From the NCBI GenBank assembly GCA_014872785.1, contig WKFJ01000037.1, positions 29,214-93,213 on the forward strand: DNA of 64,000 nucleotides, given 5' to 3'. The notes beneath the pieces are model-generated. The model did not search any database and had not been told where the DNA came from. It worked only from the letters and a program-made list of their open reading frames with translations. Made by a program: the position numbers and the translations under genes. The stretch is from Alteromonadaceae bacterium (GTDB lineage: Bacteria > Pseudomonadota > Gammaproteobacteria > Enterobacterales > Alteromonadaceae). Numbering within the stretch: the first letter of the stretch is position 1; every line of letters begins with the position of its first letter. Below, one piece after another: positions 34,513-44,118 of this stretch.

Positions 34513-35958
34513 TTACTGAGAAATTGTAGCTGGGGGAATTTTCCAGTGGAAGTTCCCCTCGCTTTTGACTTTAAACACCTTCCCAGATTCATCTCGAATA
34601 AATACGAGGTTTTCGTTTGCGAGCTCGCCATTTTCAATTAACTGAAACCTGTCATCAGCCACCTGTAGGTATTGGTACAAAGCATAATTCAATGAATCGG
34701 CGGGTAAATACAACAGCATCAGATCTTGTTGCCACTTTGCAACATAGTATTCACTGTTCCACGGGGTTAAGTCATAGAATCCCACAAAGTCGTTTAGAGT
34801 TTGGTTTTCTTTTCGAATATCACCATCATTTGTAGCAGTGTACCTCGTCGCTAGTTCTATAAGTCCATTTACGTAGTTCATGGCTCGCACTTTATTGGCA
34901 TTTACCATGATGGCGTAAGCCATTTTGTTGCTAACGTCTATTTTCAAAAAAGAAACATAACCCGGACACATACCGCCATGGGTTATCCAGCGATTGCCAT
35001 CTTTATCTTCTGTAACAGCATATCCGTAGCCGCGACTACCGCGCTGGTTCTTGGCATGCGGCTCATACATGCTAAGTAGTGAGGAGGATGACATTAATTC
35101 TTTTTTATCTGATTTCACTTCACGGAATTGCCACATGACAAACTTGGCTAAGTCCATTACTGTCGAAGATATGCCCGCGGCAGATTGCATGGTACGTGTC
35201 TGGTATAGGTCGGCGCGTTTGCGATCACCACCTCGACTTTTGGCGGTGTAACCAACAGCATGTCGATTACCAATTAACGGTAGAGGTAACTCCACCGTTG
35301 AATCTTGCATTTGGAGTGGACTAAAAATTTCAGTTTCGATGAAGTCCTTGTAGCTCTTGCCTGATACTTGTTCGATAACCTGCCCTAGTAACGCATAACC
35401 TACGTTAGAATATGCGATTGAAGAACCAACCGCATGAATAGTTTGTGTCGCCGATAGTGATTGATACAGTTCTTGATCGCTTGGGAAATGATGCGCGGGC
35501 GAACTCCAGTAAGCATGTTCTGTGTCCCTAGGAACACCCGAAGAATGAGTAAGTAATGACTCGATAGTGATGTCGCCGCCTTGAGGAAAGGCTTGCTTTA
35601 ATGTGAGTTTGGGCAGTAGCTCATGTAGCTTACTATCTAAAGACAACTTTCCATTATCTACCAGTTTCATAATAGCGGTAGCTGTAAAAACTTTTGATAC
35701 AGAACAAATGCTGCCCATGGAATTGAGTGAGATGGCTTGCCCTGTTTCGCGATTGGACTCCCCAAAACTGCCACTCCAAATAACTTGCTGATCTTGGACG
35801 ATTACGCCAGAGATCGACGGTATGTCATCATAGTCTTTTTGGGCATCTAGCCACACATCAATAAGCTGTGACATATCCTCATACTGACTATTGGCAATGC
35901 TAGCACTGGATATGAGGGTGAAAAATAAACATAGCGCTTGTATCAAGTATTTCATCAA
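34513..35958 (-). CDS. beta-lactamase-fold serine hydrolase with extra C-terminal domain
   Basis: A 481-residue exported protein: signal peptide 1-22, Ser86-V-S-Lys89 (GSICSVSKVFTATAIMKL), YSNVGYALLGQ and HGGMCPGYVSF are the three class C motifs. The last 110 residues after IELATRY (DFVGFYDLTPWNSEYYVAKWQ) form a separate lipocalin-like beta domain common in this group. It is probably a periplasmic esterase or peptidase. Confidence 0.87.
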   Translation of the reverse strand: MMKYLIQALCLFFTLISSASIANSQYEDMSQLIDVWLDAQKDYDDIPSISGVIVQDQQVIWSGSFGESNRETGQAISLNSMGSICSVSKVFTATAIMKLVDNGKLSLDSKLHELLPKLTLKQAFPQGGDITIESLLTHSSGVPRDTEHAYWSSPAHHFPSDQELYQSLSATQTIHAVGSSIAYSNVGYALLGQVIEQVSGKSYKDFIETEIFSPLQMQDSTVELPLPLIGNRHAVGYTAKSRGGDRKRADLYQTRTMQSAAGISSTVMDLAKFVMWQFREVKSDKKELMSSSSLLSMYEPHAKNQRGSRGYGYAVTEDKDGNRWITHGGMCPGYVSFLKIDVSNKMAYAIMVNANKVRAMNYVNGLIELATRYTATNDGDIRKENQTLNDFVGFYDLTPWNSEYYVAKWQQDLMLLYLPADSLNYALYQYLQVADDRFQLIENGELANENLVFIRDESGKVFKVKSEGNFHWKIPPATISQ

Positions 35959-36163
35959 AAACTCCGTATCTTTTTATGCCTTCCAAGACTCAATGCAGAT
36001 TCAATCAGCTACACAAAGGTTGTGTTGCCCGAGCTAACAAGTCGTTGGCTAATGCGAGTAGGGTTAAAGACGTAAGTGGTTGGACAAAAGTTGATAAAAA
36101 TTCAGAAAAGTATCAAAGATGTTTCAAACGGCGCTAAACCATGCAGCTACATAGTGCGAGACG

Positions 36164-36541
36164 CTAGGACAGCGTCTCATTTTTAAAGGTTACTTCTATT
36201 TTGAGTCCACTTGGCAGCGCTAAAAATACTTGGGTGATAGAAATCTGAGACTGCTGCTTAACTTCGTACGGCACGTCTAGCGCATTTAGCTTTTCGACAA
36301 ACTGGGCAAGTCCTTCCAATTGAAACGCAACATGATCTAGGTAGCCTGGTTTTTCGTTAGCGTGGTGATTATCACTCTGTGACAAATGGAAAAGTGCATT
36401 ATCACCGAAGTAGAGCCAATAACCGTGGTGAGATAGGTTTGGTCGAAAGCCTTCTTTTAACGGGAAAATCTCGCATAAAAAGTCTTTGTCTCTATCCAAA
36501 ACTTCTTTAGGGGCACTGATATTAATGTGGTCAATTTTCAT
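36164..36541 (-). CDS. VOC-superfamily (glyoxalase-like) protein
   Basis: A 125-residue protein of the vicinal oxygen chelate fold: MKIDHINISAP with the N-terminal metal-site His, YWLYFGDNALFHLSQS, and PGYLDHVAFQLEGLAQFVEKLNALDVPYEV as the second beta-alpha-beta-beta-beta unit. It ends with SGLKIEVTFKNE, supplying the usual Glu. A metal-dependent activity is plausible; the substrate is not known. Confidence 0.82.
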   Translation of the reverse strand: MKIDHINISAPKEVLDRDKDFLCEIFPLKEGFRPNLSHHGYWLYFGDNALFHLSQSDNHHANEKPGYLDHVAFQLEGLAQFVEKLNALDVPYEVKQQSQISITQVFLALPSGLKIEVTFKNETLS

Positions 36542-36628
36542 TGGAACTCTCCATGTATCACTAAGTAGTTAAGTTTGTTTACCTGAAATGCATGGTCTCA
36601 CACTAGTAAAAACAAACCAGTATTTTTA

Positions 36629-36667
36629 AAAAGAGAGCCACCTATTTTTTAAGAATACTAGGTGGCT
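36629..36667 (-). terminator. intrinsic terminator after the wHTH operon
   Basis: AGCCACCTA and TAGGTGGCT form a 9-bp stem with a 14-base loop; read on the minus strand it is followed by CTCTTTTT. It sits 32 bases past the stop of the small regulator gene. Confidence 0.7.
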
Positions 36668-36698
36668 GACCTATTCAATAACCGACTTTGTGACTTGC

Positions 36699-36986
36699 TC
36701 AGCTATTGCCGTCAATAATTGCCTTTAATGCGTTAACGTGGGATTCGAAACTAATCCGTCCTTTTTTAGTGAGCGCTACCCAGGTCTTCGGGCGGCCGTT
36801 GTGATTGCGCTTTACCGTTGTAACGTACTCAGCTGTCTCCAGCGCTTTTAATTGTTTAGACAACACCGAATCACTCACTTCTAATTTTTCTTTCAGTAAC
36901 CTGAAATCGAGCTCAGCACTGGTGGCAAGCAATGCACATATTTGCAAACGATTCGGAGCGTGGATTGTGGGATCAAGCTCAGCCAT
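36699..36986 (-). CDS. small winged-helix transcriptional regulator
   Basis: A 95-residue single-domain regulator: APNRLQICALLATSAELDFRLLKEKLEVSDSVLSKQLKALETAEYVTTVKRNHNGRPKTWVALTKKG, a wHTH of the MarR/ArsR-like HTH_34 group with the NGRPKTWV wing. The start at 36986 overlaps the stop of the upstream membrane-protein gene by 8 bases, so translation is coupled; a longer frame upstream merely reads the other gene out of frame. It is probably the protein that binds the three operators before the operon. Confidence 0.87.
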   Translation of the reverse strand: MAELDPTIHAPNRLQICALLATSAELDFRLLKEKLEVSDSVLSKQLKALETAEYVTTVKRNHNGRPKTWVALTKKGRISFESHVNALKAIIDGNS

Positions 36987-37458
36987 GGTCAGCCTCTTGA
37001 CGTTCCACTTCGCCAGTTGGATATTTACTTTGCAACCAGAAAAATACACCGGCAGCAAGAATGGCACACACGTAAGGTGCGAACTCGAGTCCAAACTCTG
37101 TTCTTAGATAACGAGTAGCAAAAGCCAAAAACGAAAAAACAAAAGCAGCGTAAACATTGAGTTTTTCTGCCTTATCGGTTTTAGGCAGTAAGCTCACTTT
37201 GATACCTTGAATTTTATAGGTGTACATATAAAGTGCTGTCGACAGAATAAATAAAGCGGCACCAATCCATATCGCCAGCGCCCACATATTTTCATGTTCA
37301 GTCATGCCATAGCCAAAGAATATCGACCCAAAACTTAGGCTCATGATTAACCGTATCCACACTGGTGGAGTTGACTCTCTTATCAATTCTTGCTGAGCGT
37401 TGTCGAGTGATTGCAAAGCGCTGGCCGCTTCCGCCTTAGTCATTTTTTCGTGATTCAT
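36979..37458 (-). CDS. membrane protein co-transcribed with a wHTH regulator
   Basis: A 159-residue protein with a polar helical N-terminus and four membrane helices (about 32-50, 58-78, 104-122 and 126-143). No named family is recognised. It is the first gene of a two-gene operon with the small regulator, overlapping it by 8 bases. Three palindromic operators lie immediately upstream. Membrane protein plus small wHTH pairs of this kind occur widely in Proteobacteria without known function. Confidence 0.75.
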   Translation of the reverse strand: MNHEKMTKAEAASALQSLDNAQQELIRESTPPVWIRLIMSLSFGSIFFGYGMTEHENMWALAIWIGAALFILSTALYMYTYKIQGIKVSLLPKTDKAEKLNVYAAFVFSFLAFATRYLRTEFGLEFAPYVCAILAAGVFFWLQSKYPTGEVERQEADHG

Positions 37459-37470
37459 AACCCTTCCTTA

Positions 37471-37543
37471 CTTTCCAATGTGGAAAGTTATATTAGAATA
37501 TGATTTTCCATTGTGGCAAGTGTTAATTTTCCATGGTGGAAAG
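37471..37543. promoter_or_regulatory. array of three palindromic operators
   Basis: CTTTCCAATGTGGAAAG (37471-37487), TTTTCCATTGTGGCAAG (37504-37520) and TTTTCCATGGTGGAAAG (37527-37543). Consensus YTTTCCA-N3-TGGMAAG. The first has perfect 7-bp arms. Start-to-start spacings are 33 and 23 bases, three and two helical turns. They sit between the wHTH operon and the divergent secreted-protein gene. Confidence 0.85.
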
Positions 37544-37648
37544 TGAAACGGTTGCAAAATGTGTATTTGGCAAAAAAGCAGACATTAACATTGCTCTTTG
37601 CTAGCCTTATTTGCATAAACAAACGTTATTTATAAAGTGTTCAAGGAC

Positions 37649-38500
37649 ATGAAAAAAATCGTCACTCTATTGCTCAAAAATCTTATCTCTAAAGTAACCC
37701 CGTTACTTTTACTGCTACTAGGTATGTCGGTGATAAGTGCTTATGCAGCTGAACCAGAAACTAAACCACTCACATTGGGAACAGGAATTTGGGAAGGGAT
37801 CAGTGATGGTAGTGGGGTCGAATACTACATGTTGGTATTGGCAAAAGATGGCAAACACCGGGTACTGCGCGGCAATTTAGCCACTGCTTTCAGACAAACC
37901 CAGCAGTTCATGTTCACTGATGAAAATATTTCTTGCTCACAATCCGAGTGCATTTTGTCCATTGATAATCCCTATGAAAAAGGACATCAGTTGCGCATGA
38001 TTCTGGCACCAACGTTAACGGAATCATTTAATGTGCTCGAGATTAATACGGGCAAAGAGCAAGAACCAATTTTATCCCGCACTTTCCAGCTTGATAAACA
38101 GTTGGCCAGAGCCACAGTCAGTCGCTTTGTTGCAAGATACCGAGATACCATTTCCGCTTTAGCACCCACAGAAAATAAGGGCTTGGACGGTTTTTGGCTG
38201 GGCGTGGTGACTCATGACCAGCAAAAAGATCTCGTGGTGTTAGATATAGATAAAACGGGAGCTGCTGAGTTAGTTGTTTTTTTCAATGGTGAAGCTATTA
38301 CTAATGAAACCGCTTTCCAACGAGCAGATATTGAACAACTACAAGAGGTGTATGAAATATCTACAAACCACAAAACCTTTGCTAATAAAATCAATATCCA
38401 TCAAATAAACGAAAATTTATTACGCGGCAACTACTACAGTTACCACGAAGGAAAACTGCTAGAGAATAGTTATTTTCAATTACACCGTATCAAGCAGTAG
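37649..38500 (+). CDS. hypothetical secreted protein
   Basis: A 283-residue protein with a long signal peptide (ending ISAYA-AEPETK). The mature part has two similar beta-rich halves: GIWEGISDGSGVEYYMLVLAKDGKHRVLRG and GFWLGVVTHDQQKDLVVLDIDKTGAAELVV, each with G-x-W plus strands ending in a dipeptide glycine turn, suggesting an internal duplication of a beta-barrel-like unit. No family recognised. The start is either ATG 37649 (AAGGA unusually close) or GTG 37637. It may share the operator array with the divergent wHTH operon. Confidence 0.65.
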   Translation: MKKIVTLLLKNLISKVTPLLLLLLGMSVISAYAAEPETKPLTLGTGIWEGISDGSGVEYYMLVLAKDGKHRVLRGNLATAFRQTQQFMFTDENISCSQSECILSIDNPYEKGHQLRMILAPTLTESFNVLEINTGKEQEPILSRTFQLDKQLARATVSRFVARYRDTISALAPTENKGLDGFWLGVVTHDQQKDLVVLDIDKTGAAELVVFFNGEAITNETAFQRADIEQLQEVYEISTNHKTFANKINIHQINENLLRGNYYSYHEGKLLENSYFQLHRIKQ

Positions 38501-38843
38501 ACTTGTTTATACGCCTCTAAAATAACTGTTTGCGTACTTGATAAATTCGAATCATCCATTTTACTTCTTCATCTTATGCAGATGAGCTTGATTCCGTGAT
38601 TCAACGAATGAGTTGAAAAATCAGGCAAATTACATTGCAAAAAAGCACGTTAAGAGTACGGTTTCCGCGTTTTTTACATTTATGTAATAAAGTTCAACAG
38701 TCTCTAGTCCGAATCACGATTTTTAACGTAAAGGAAAGGTAAATGTTCACGCCCTAACTGTGATTTCGCCTATCCTAGCGGTTTGGGCGTCGTGGTAATT
38801 TGGAAACCGGAACGCGTACTTGCAAGGTAAAGAGGAATATTTA
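38501..38843. other. 343-bp intergenic region before the second RND operon
   Basis: No gene, tRNA or strong palindrome is seen. A short reading frame of four codons (ATG 38741, TAA) follows GGAAAGGT and could be a leader, but it is too short to support. The promoter of the efflux operon must lie here; no operator was recognised. Confidence 0.4.
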
Positions 38844-40235
38844 ATGAGTGGTTCAAACGCAAGCCAACCCAATGTATCAGGCACACCTGTGTTTGGAAGA
38901 CCTGCGCCATGGATTGCGCACATTATTGTTACCGTCGTACTGCTGGTAATCGCAATTGGCATTGTAATAAGCCTCTTTGCCAGTAAGCCCGAGGCAAATC
39001 GCTGGGGAGATAGACCGGCGCCAAGCGTCGTGGTGGAAACAGCGACCATGTCAGCTCAACCTTACTCGGTGTGGGTGGATTCTTACGGAACCGCTGAAGC
39101 CTTGACACGAACAAGCCTTGTCGCAGAAGTAAATGGTAGAGTCGTAGAAGTGTCACCAAACATACGTCCAGGTAAAACCTTTAAACAAGGCGATGTGCTG
39201 GTCAAATTAGACGATCGCAACTTCAAAGTCGAAGTGGATGTTGCGGCATCGGCACTGGCAGATGCCGAGCTAAAATACTTACAAGAAGTCGCGCAGGCAG
39301 AGTTGGCAGCGAAAGAGTGGAACGAGCCACCAGAAGGCGAGGCGGCTCAGCAACTGGCATTGAGAAAGCCACAAGTCGCAGCGGCAGAGGCGTCTTTCAG
39401 AGCGGCTGAAGCTCGTTTAGCAAAAGCAAAGTTAGACTTAGAACGCACCCAAATAAAAGCACCATTTGACGGCAAAGTGTTGACCCAAGCGATTGATATC
39501 GGCCAAGTCGTAAGCCCGTCACAAGCGATTGCCGATATCTACAGTGTTGATGTCGTTGAGGTGCGTCTACCTGTTAAGAGTTACGACTTACAACACTTGA
39601 CCTTACCTGATGAGAATACTACCACGGCTGACCTTCCGGTTGTGTTGCTAGAAAGTGATATCGGCAGCCGTACCTATCAATGGGAAGGTGAAATAGTGCG
39701 TACTGAAGGCGCTTTTGACCCGGCAACGCGCATGCTTTACATCGTAGCTCAGGTAAAAGAGCCTTTTGTGAACACCACTGATAGACCCGCGATGCGCATT
39801 GGCCAATTTGTACGCGCCAAAGTGCAAGGCAACAGTTATCAAGATGTGATGGTCATTCCTCGCAGAGCCGTGTCTCAAGACTTTACCATCAGTATCGCCA
39901 GAGACGGCATCCTCAACAAACGCCAAGTGCAACCTATCTGGACAGATAAAGATTCTGTAGTAATCGCCACCGCAACAACCTTAGGCGCAGATGGTTATGA
40001 AGCCTTTGTGATGAATCCAGGTGACGAAGTTATTCTCACACCAACCGCTAACCTGCCAAACGGCACACGAGTCAAGCCACTTGGCGCGCGAGACGATTCG
40101 GAGCAACGGGACAATAATCGCGGGCGTATCGCTTCTGAAAAAGGCGGTGAGAAAAAGACCAAAGACAAGCAAACGGCTGGCAAAAGCAGTGACTCAACTG
40201 CTGCACAGACTGCCATGTCGAGCAATAACGGGTAG
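38844..40235 (+). CDS. RND efflux periplasmic adaptor subunit
   Basis: A 463-residue membrane fusion protein anchored by one N-terminal helix (about residues 25-47) rather than a cleaved signal. It has the barrel-sandwich hybrid (GRVVEVSPNIRPGKTFKQGDVLVKLD), a helical hairpin (SALADAELKYLQEVAQAELAAKEW), the second lipoyl half (APFDGKVLTQAIDIGQVVSPSQ) and a beta-barrel. The C-terminal 50 residues are low complexity (Lys/Asp/Ser). AGAGGAA lies seven bases before ATG 38844. It is followed 9 bases later by its permease. Different in layout from the first adaptor. Confidence 0.92.
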   Translation: MSGSNASQPNVSGTPVFGRPAPWIAHIIVTVVLLVIAIGIVISLFASKPEANRWGDRPAPSVVVETATMSAQPYSVWVDSYGTAEALTRTSLVAEVNGRVVEVSPNIRPGKTFKQGDVLVKLDDRNFKVEVDVAASALADAELKYLQEVAQAELAAKEWNEPPEGEAAQQLALRKPQVAAAEASFRAAEARLAKAKLDLERTQIKAPFDGKVLTQAIDIGQVVSPSQAIADIYSVDVVEVRLPVKSYDLQHLTLPDENTTTADLPVVLLESDIGSRTYQWEGEIVRTEGAFDPATRMLYIVAQVKEPFVNTTDRPAMRIGQFVRAKVQGNSYQDVMVIPRRAVSQDFTISIARDGILNKRQVQPIWTDKDSVVIATATTLGADGYEAFVMNPGDEVILTPTANLPNGTRVKPLGARDDSEQRDNNRGRIASEKGGEKKTKDKQTAGKSSDSTAAQTAMSSNNG

Positions 40236-40244
40236 GGCATCAAC

Positions 40245-43200
40245 ATGATTGCATGGTTTGCTAAAAATGACGTGGCTGCCAACATAATGTTGGTGGTTAT
40301 CATGCTGGCTGGACTCTACGTGATGAGCGCAAAAGTTCCTGTCGATATGTTTCCCGATATCGAAATTCGCAGTGTGAATGTGTCTATGTCCCTGCCTGGT
40401 GCTTCTCCGCAGGAAGTGGAAGAAGGTATCACCATTAAATTCGAGGAGGCTATTCAAGACTTAGAGGGTATTCGCGAGATGAACTCTCAGAGTCGAGAAG
40501 GCGGTGCATCAGTAACGGTTGAAGTGGAAGACGGTTACGATGTGAGAGAGTTACTAGAGGACATCAAAATTCGCATTGATGGTATTTCTAATCTGCCGGT
40601 GGACGCGGAAAATTTGCAGGTGCAAATACCACAATGGCGACGAGATGCAATTGGTGTTGTGCTATACGGTGATTACGACGATCTTACGCTTAGACGTATC
40701 GCTGAGAATGTACGTGATGAAATTGCTCAGCTACCTGAAGTGACACAGGTTGAATTGGATAACACATTGCCGTTTGAAATGTCGATTGAGATACCTGAAC
40801 TGGTATTGCGTCAATACGACTTAACTCTTGAGCAAGTAGCACAGACCTTGCGTCAAAATTCCCGTGATGTATCGGCTGGTAACTTAAAGACCGAAGGAGG
40901 TGAAATCTTTATTCGCAGCCGCGGACAAGCCTATCGCGCTGGCGAATTTGCAACGATTCCAGTTATCACTACCCAAGATGGCACTATGCTGACACTTGCA
41001 GATATCGCTACCATCAAAGACGAATTCGAAGAAACCCCTCTGCGCACGCGATTTAATGGCGTACCTGCCATTGAAATAGAAGTATTTAGAACCGGCTCTG
41101 AAAGCATTATCGAGATCACCAGTGCGGTGAGAAGTTACATACTGCAAAAGCAATCTCAGCTGCCAGAAGGTTTAGAGATACAGTATTGGCGAGATCGCAG
41201 TGAGCCGATCAAAGCTCGCTTGGCAACCTTGTCAAAAAGCGCTTGGCAAGGAGCACTTTTGGTCATTCTGATGCTGGCTCTTTTCTTACGCCCAGCGGTC
41301 GCATTCTGGGTGTGTTTAGGTATTCCCATGTGTTTCTTGGGAGCGTTTTTATTCATGCCAATGTTCGGCGTCAGTATCAACTTAATGAGTTTATTCGCAT
41401 TCATCTTGGTATTGGGGATAGTGGTAGACGATGCGATAGTCACCGGGGAGAACGTATATTCCCACTTGCAGCGAGGTGTCGACCCACTCGATGCAGCGAT
41501 AAATGGTACCCGTGAGGTGTCAATACCGGTTACCTTCGGAATATTGACCACGGCAGCGGCATTTTTACCGCTAGCTTTTCAATCGGGAAGAGGTAGTTGG
41601 TATGCGTCGATTACCTTCGTTATTGTCCCAGTACTGCTGTTCTCTTTGGTGGAATCGAAGTTAATTTTACCTGCTCACCTTAAACACGTGCGTCCGCAAT
41701 CAAAGAAAATCTCTAAGTTTTCGCAAATGCAGCAAAAAGTAGCCAACTCGCTAGAGGTATTAATAGAACGAGTTTACCAACCGGCATTAGCACATGCGAT
41801 GCGCTGGCGTTATGCCACGTTAATGGCAATGGTTGCTTGTTTTATTGTGATCATTGGCACCCTGGCAAGTGGACATTCGAAGTTTATCTTCTTCCCTAGA
41901 GTACAAAGTGAAGTCGCGGCGGCCAATGTAGTGATGCCAGCAGGAACGGCTTTTGAAACCACTGATGCAATTGTGCAAGCAATGACTGGGCACGCGCAGT
42001 CGCTAAGAGAGCTTTATCGCGACCCTGAAACGGGCGAGTCGGTTATTCGCAACATTTACTCAATTAGCGGTGGTAGAAATTCAACGACCGGTCGAGTGCG
42101 CGTAGAAACGGTGCCTCCGGAAAAACGCACAATTGATGTGACCACTCAAGAAATTGTCAACGAGTGGCGCAAGCGTGTAGGCCGCGTGCCAGGCGCTGAA
42201 CAGCTTAACTATAGAGCTGAAATCGGTGGTTGGGGTGGTTCACCTGTGGATATTGAGCTGAAAGGTCAGGACACCGCATCACTCACTGAACTGGGTGAGA
42301 AGTTAAAACTACAACTCACTGAATATGCGGGTGTATTTGATATTGAAGACTCGATGTCTGATGGTAAAGAAGAGTTGCAGTTAGAGCTAAAAGACGAGGC
42401 TAGATTACTGGGATTAGATCTCAACACGGTAGCCAGTCAGGTGCGTCAAGCTGTGTTTGGTTTGGAAGTTCAGCGTGTGCAACGTGGCCGAGAGGAAGTT
42501 CGCGTGATGCTTCGTTATCCCCTGCAAGCGCGCCAATCTATCGAAACATTGGAACAGATGATGATTCGAGTGGGTCCTAACCAAGAAGTGCCTTTATGGC
42601 AAGTCGCCGATGTTTACCCTGGTCTCAGTCCAAATACTATATTGCGCATTGACCGTCAAAGAACACTTACTGTAACCGCAGATTTTGATAAGCAAAACGG
42701 TGATTTATCTCTGGTACAAGAAGAAATTGGCGAATGGTTAAGCGAGCGAGTTGCAGGTTATCCAGGTGTGAGTTTCGAACTCGCTGGTGAAGCTCGCGAC
42801 CAGCGCGAGTCCACACAGGGTTTGTTAATTGGGGGGGGCGCGTTGCTGTTGCTCATTTACATTTTGTTGGCGATTCCATTTAAGTCCTATTCACAGCCCA
42901 TCATCGTCATGTCCATTATTCCTTTCGGTATGGTGGGAGCGGTTGCCGGTCACTGGATAATGGGGCTAGACCTTACCTTACTAAGCTTTATGGGGATGCT
43001 GGCATTGGCTGGAGTTGTGGTGAACGACTCGTTAGTGCTGGTGGACTATGTGAATCAGCGACGCAAACTCGGAGAATCTGTGAAGTCAGCTGTATACGCA
43101 GCCGGTGGACGTCGTTTTAGACCCGTGTTATTGACGTCGTTAACGACATTTGCTGGATTGATGCCGTTGTTGTTTGAAAAATCGACCCAGGCACAATTCC

Positions 43201-43364
43201 TGATCCCAATGGCAGTGAGTCTCGGGTTCGGGATTTTATTCGCAACGTTAATCACATTATTTATCGTACCTATGAACTATTTAATTTTAGAGGATGTGAA
43301 GAGCTACTTCCGTCGATACGGGCACGATATGAAATCGCTAATATTGCGCAAACAAGCGCAGTAA
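40245..43364 (+). CDS. RND efflux permease
   Basis: A 1039-residue inner-membrane proton-driven pump. Start MIAWFAKNDVAANIMLVVIML and PVDMFPDIEIRSVNVSMSLPGASPQEVEEGI are typical; the TM4 segment LGIVVDDAIVTGENVYSHLQ carries the two essential aspartates, and the second half has ALAGVVVNDSLVLVDYVNQRR and RRFRPVLLTSLTTFAGLMPLL. Length and both halves are complete. Belongs with the preceding adaptor; no outer-membrane channel follows. Substrates unknown, but drugs, dyes or lipids are usual. Confidence 0.93.
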   Translation: MIAWFAKNDVAANIMLVVIMLAGLYVMSAKVPVDMFPDIEIRSVNVSMSLPGASPQEVEEGITIKFEEAIQDLEGIREMNSQSREGGASVTVEVEDGYDVRELLEDIKIRIDGISNLPVDAENLQVQIPQWRRDAIGVVLYGDYDDLTLRRIAENVRDEIAQLPEVTQVELDNTLPFEMSIEIPELVLRQYDLTLEQVAQTLRQNSRDVSAGNLKTEGGEIFIRSRGQAYRAGEFATIPVITTQDGTMLTLADIATIKDEFEETPLRTRFNGVPAIEIEVFRTGSESIIEITSAVRSYILQKQSQLPEGLEIQYWRDRSEPIKARLATLSKSAWQGALLVILMLALFLRPAVAFWVCLGIPMCFLGAFLFMPMFGVSINLMSLFAFILVLGIVVDDAIVTGENVYSHLQRGVDPLDAAINGTREVSIPVTFGILTTAAAFLPLAFQSGRGSWYASITFVIVPVLLFSLVESKLILPAHLKHVRPQSKKISKFSQMQQKVANSLEVLIERVYQPALAHAMRWRYATLMAMVACFIVIIGTLASGHSKFIFFPRVQSEVAAANVVMPAGTAFETTDAIVQAMTGHAQSLRELYRDPETGESVIRNIYSISGGRNSTTGRVRVETVPPEKRTIDVTTQEIVNEWRKRVGRVPGAEQLNYRAEIGGWGGSPVDIELKGQDTASLTELGEKLKLQLTEYAGVFDIEDSMSDGKEELQLELKDEARLLGLDLNTVASQVRQAVFGLEVQRVQRGREEVRVMLRYPLQARQSIETLEQMMIRVGPNQEVPLWQVADVYPGLSPNTILRIDRQRTLTVTADFDKQNGDLSLVQEEIGEWLSERVAGYPGVSFELAGEARDQRESTQGLLIGGGALLLLIYILLAIPFKSYSQPIIVMSIIPFGMVGAVAGHWIMGLDLTLLSFMGMLALAGVVVNDSLVLVDYVNQRRKLGESVKSAVYAAGGRRFRPVLLTSLTTFAGLMPLLFEKSTQAQFLIPMAVSLGFGILFATLITLFIVPMNYLILEDVKSYFRRYGHDMKSLILRKQAQ

Positions 43365-43379
43365 TGAGCAAGTAGAGAA

Positions 43380-43402
43380 GGCGCTGAAAAGCGCTTTTTT
43401 GT
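43380..43402 (+). terminator. intrinsic terminator of the second RND operon
   Basis: GGCGCT-GAAA-AGCGC followed by six T, 15 bases after the permease stop. Confidence 0.8.
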
Positions 43403-43498
43403 TTGTTGTTGCACTTCTACACCCATAGTTGTATTTATCTTTTCGCATTGAAGCACTAGCTTGTAAAGTATCGAGTAAACACAACTAGGTGATTTGAA

Positions 43499-43876
43499 AT
43501 GGGATTACTATCCAGTTTGATGGGCGATGCCGCCGAGGTAGATTTAGACGCGTTAGAAGAGGAGTTGTCGAACATTATCGGCGATGCTGAAACGGTCAAA
43601 ATGGGCTACAAAGTATTTCGCGATATGTTTGTCTTTACCGACAAGCGTTTGATTCTCATAGATAAGCAAGGTCTAACTGGAAGCAAGGTCGAATACTTGT
43701 CTATACCTTATAAGTCTATATCCAAGTTCGCAGTAGAAACCGCAGGAACCTTTGATACTGACAGTGAGATGAAATTATGGATTGGCAGTGATCCAACGCC
43801 GTTGGTGAAAGAACTCAAACGCGGTACTGATGTGGTTGGTATTCAGAAAACCTTAGCTAACAGCATGTTTGGTTAA
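43499..43876 (+). CDS. PH-domain protein (bacterial Pleckstrin homology)
   Basis: A 125-residue soluble protein of the bPH_1 type: ETVKMGYKVFRDMFVFTDKRLILIDKQGLTGSKVEYLSIPYKSISKFAVETAGTFDTDSEMKLWIG forms the seven-stranded sheet, and a final helix (DVVGIQKTLANSM) closes it. Bacterial PH proteins occur widely with no settled role, possibly in stress response or membrane binding. It is a single-gene unit after the RND terminator. Confidence 0.85.
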   Translation: MGLLSSLMGDAAEVDLDALEEELSNIIGDAETVKMGYKVFRDMFVFTDKRLILIDKQGLTGSKVEYLSIPYKSISKFAVETAGTFDTDSEMKLWIGSDPTPLVKELKRGTDVVGIQKTLANSMFG

Positions 43877-44118
43877 TTAGACCGACAGACTCTAAAAATG
43901 AGACACTGACTAAAGTCAGTGTCTTAACTTGATTAGCTACCTTTTTTTTAAGACCAGAACCTGTATCTATTTTTTGCCTTCTGTATTGTTTTGTCGCGCT
44001 TGTGGCGCGCTCACCGCACTCCAGTCCCGTTTCAACTCGTTTAAATTGTTATTGCACATTGTTTTATTAAGTTCGTGCGCTTCTATGCATGGCCAAATGT
44101 CCTCAACCAGGATTAGAT

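Noticed and set aside
38741..38755. Four-codon leader frame before the second RND adaptor
   Set aside because: Too short to distinguish from chance.
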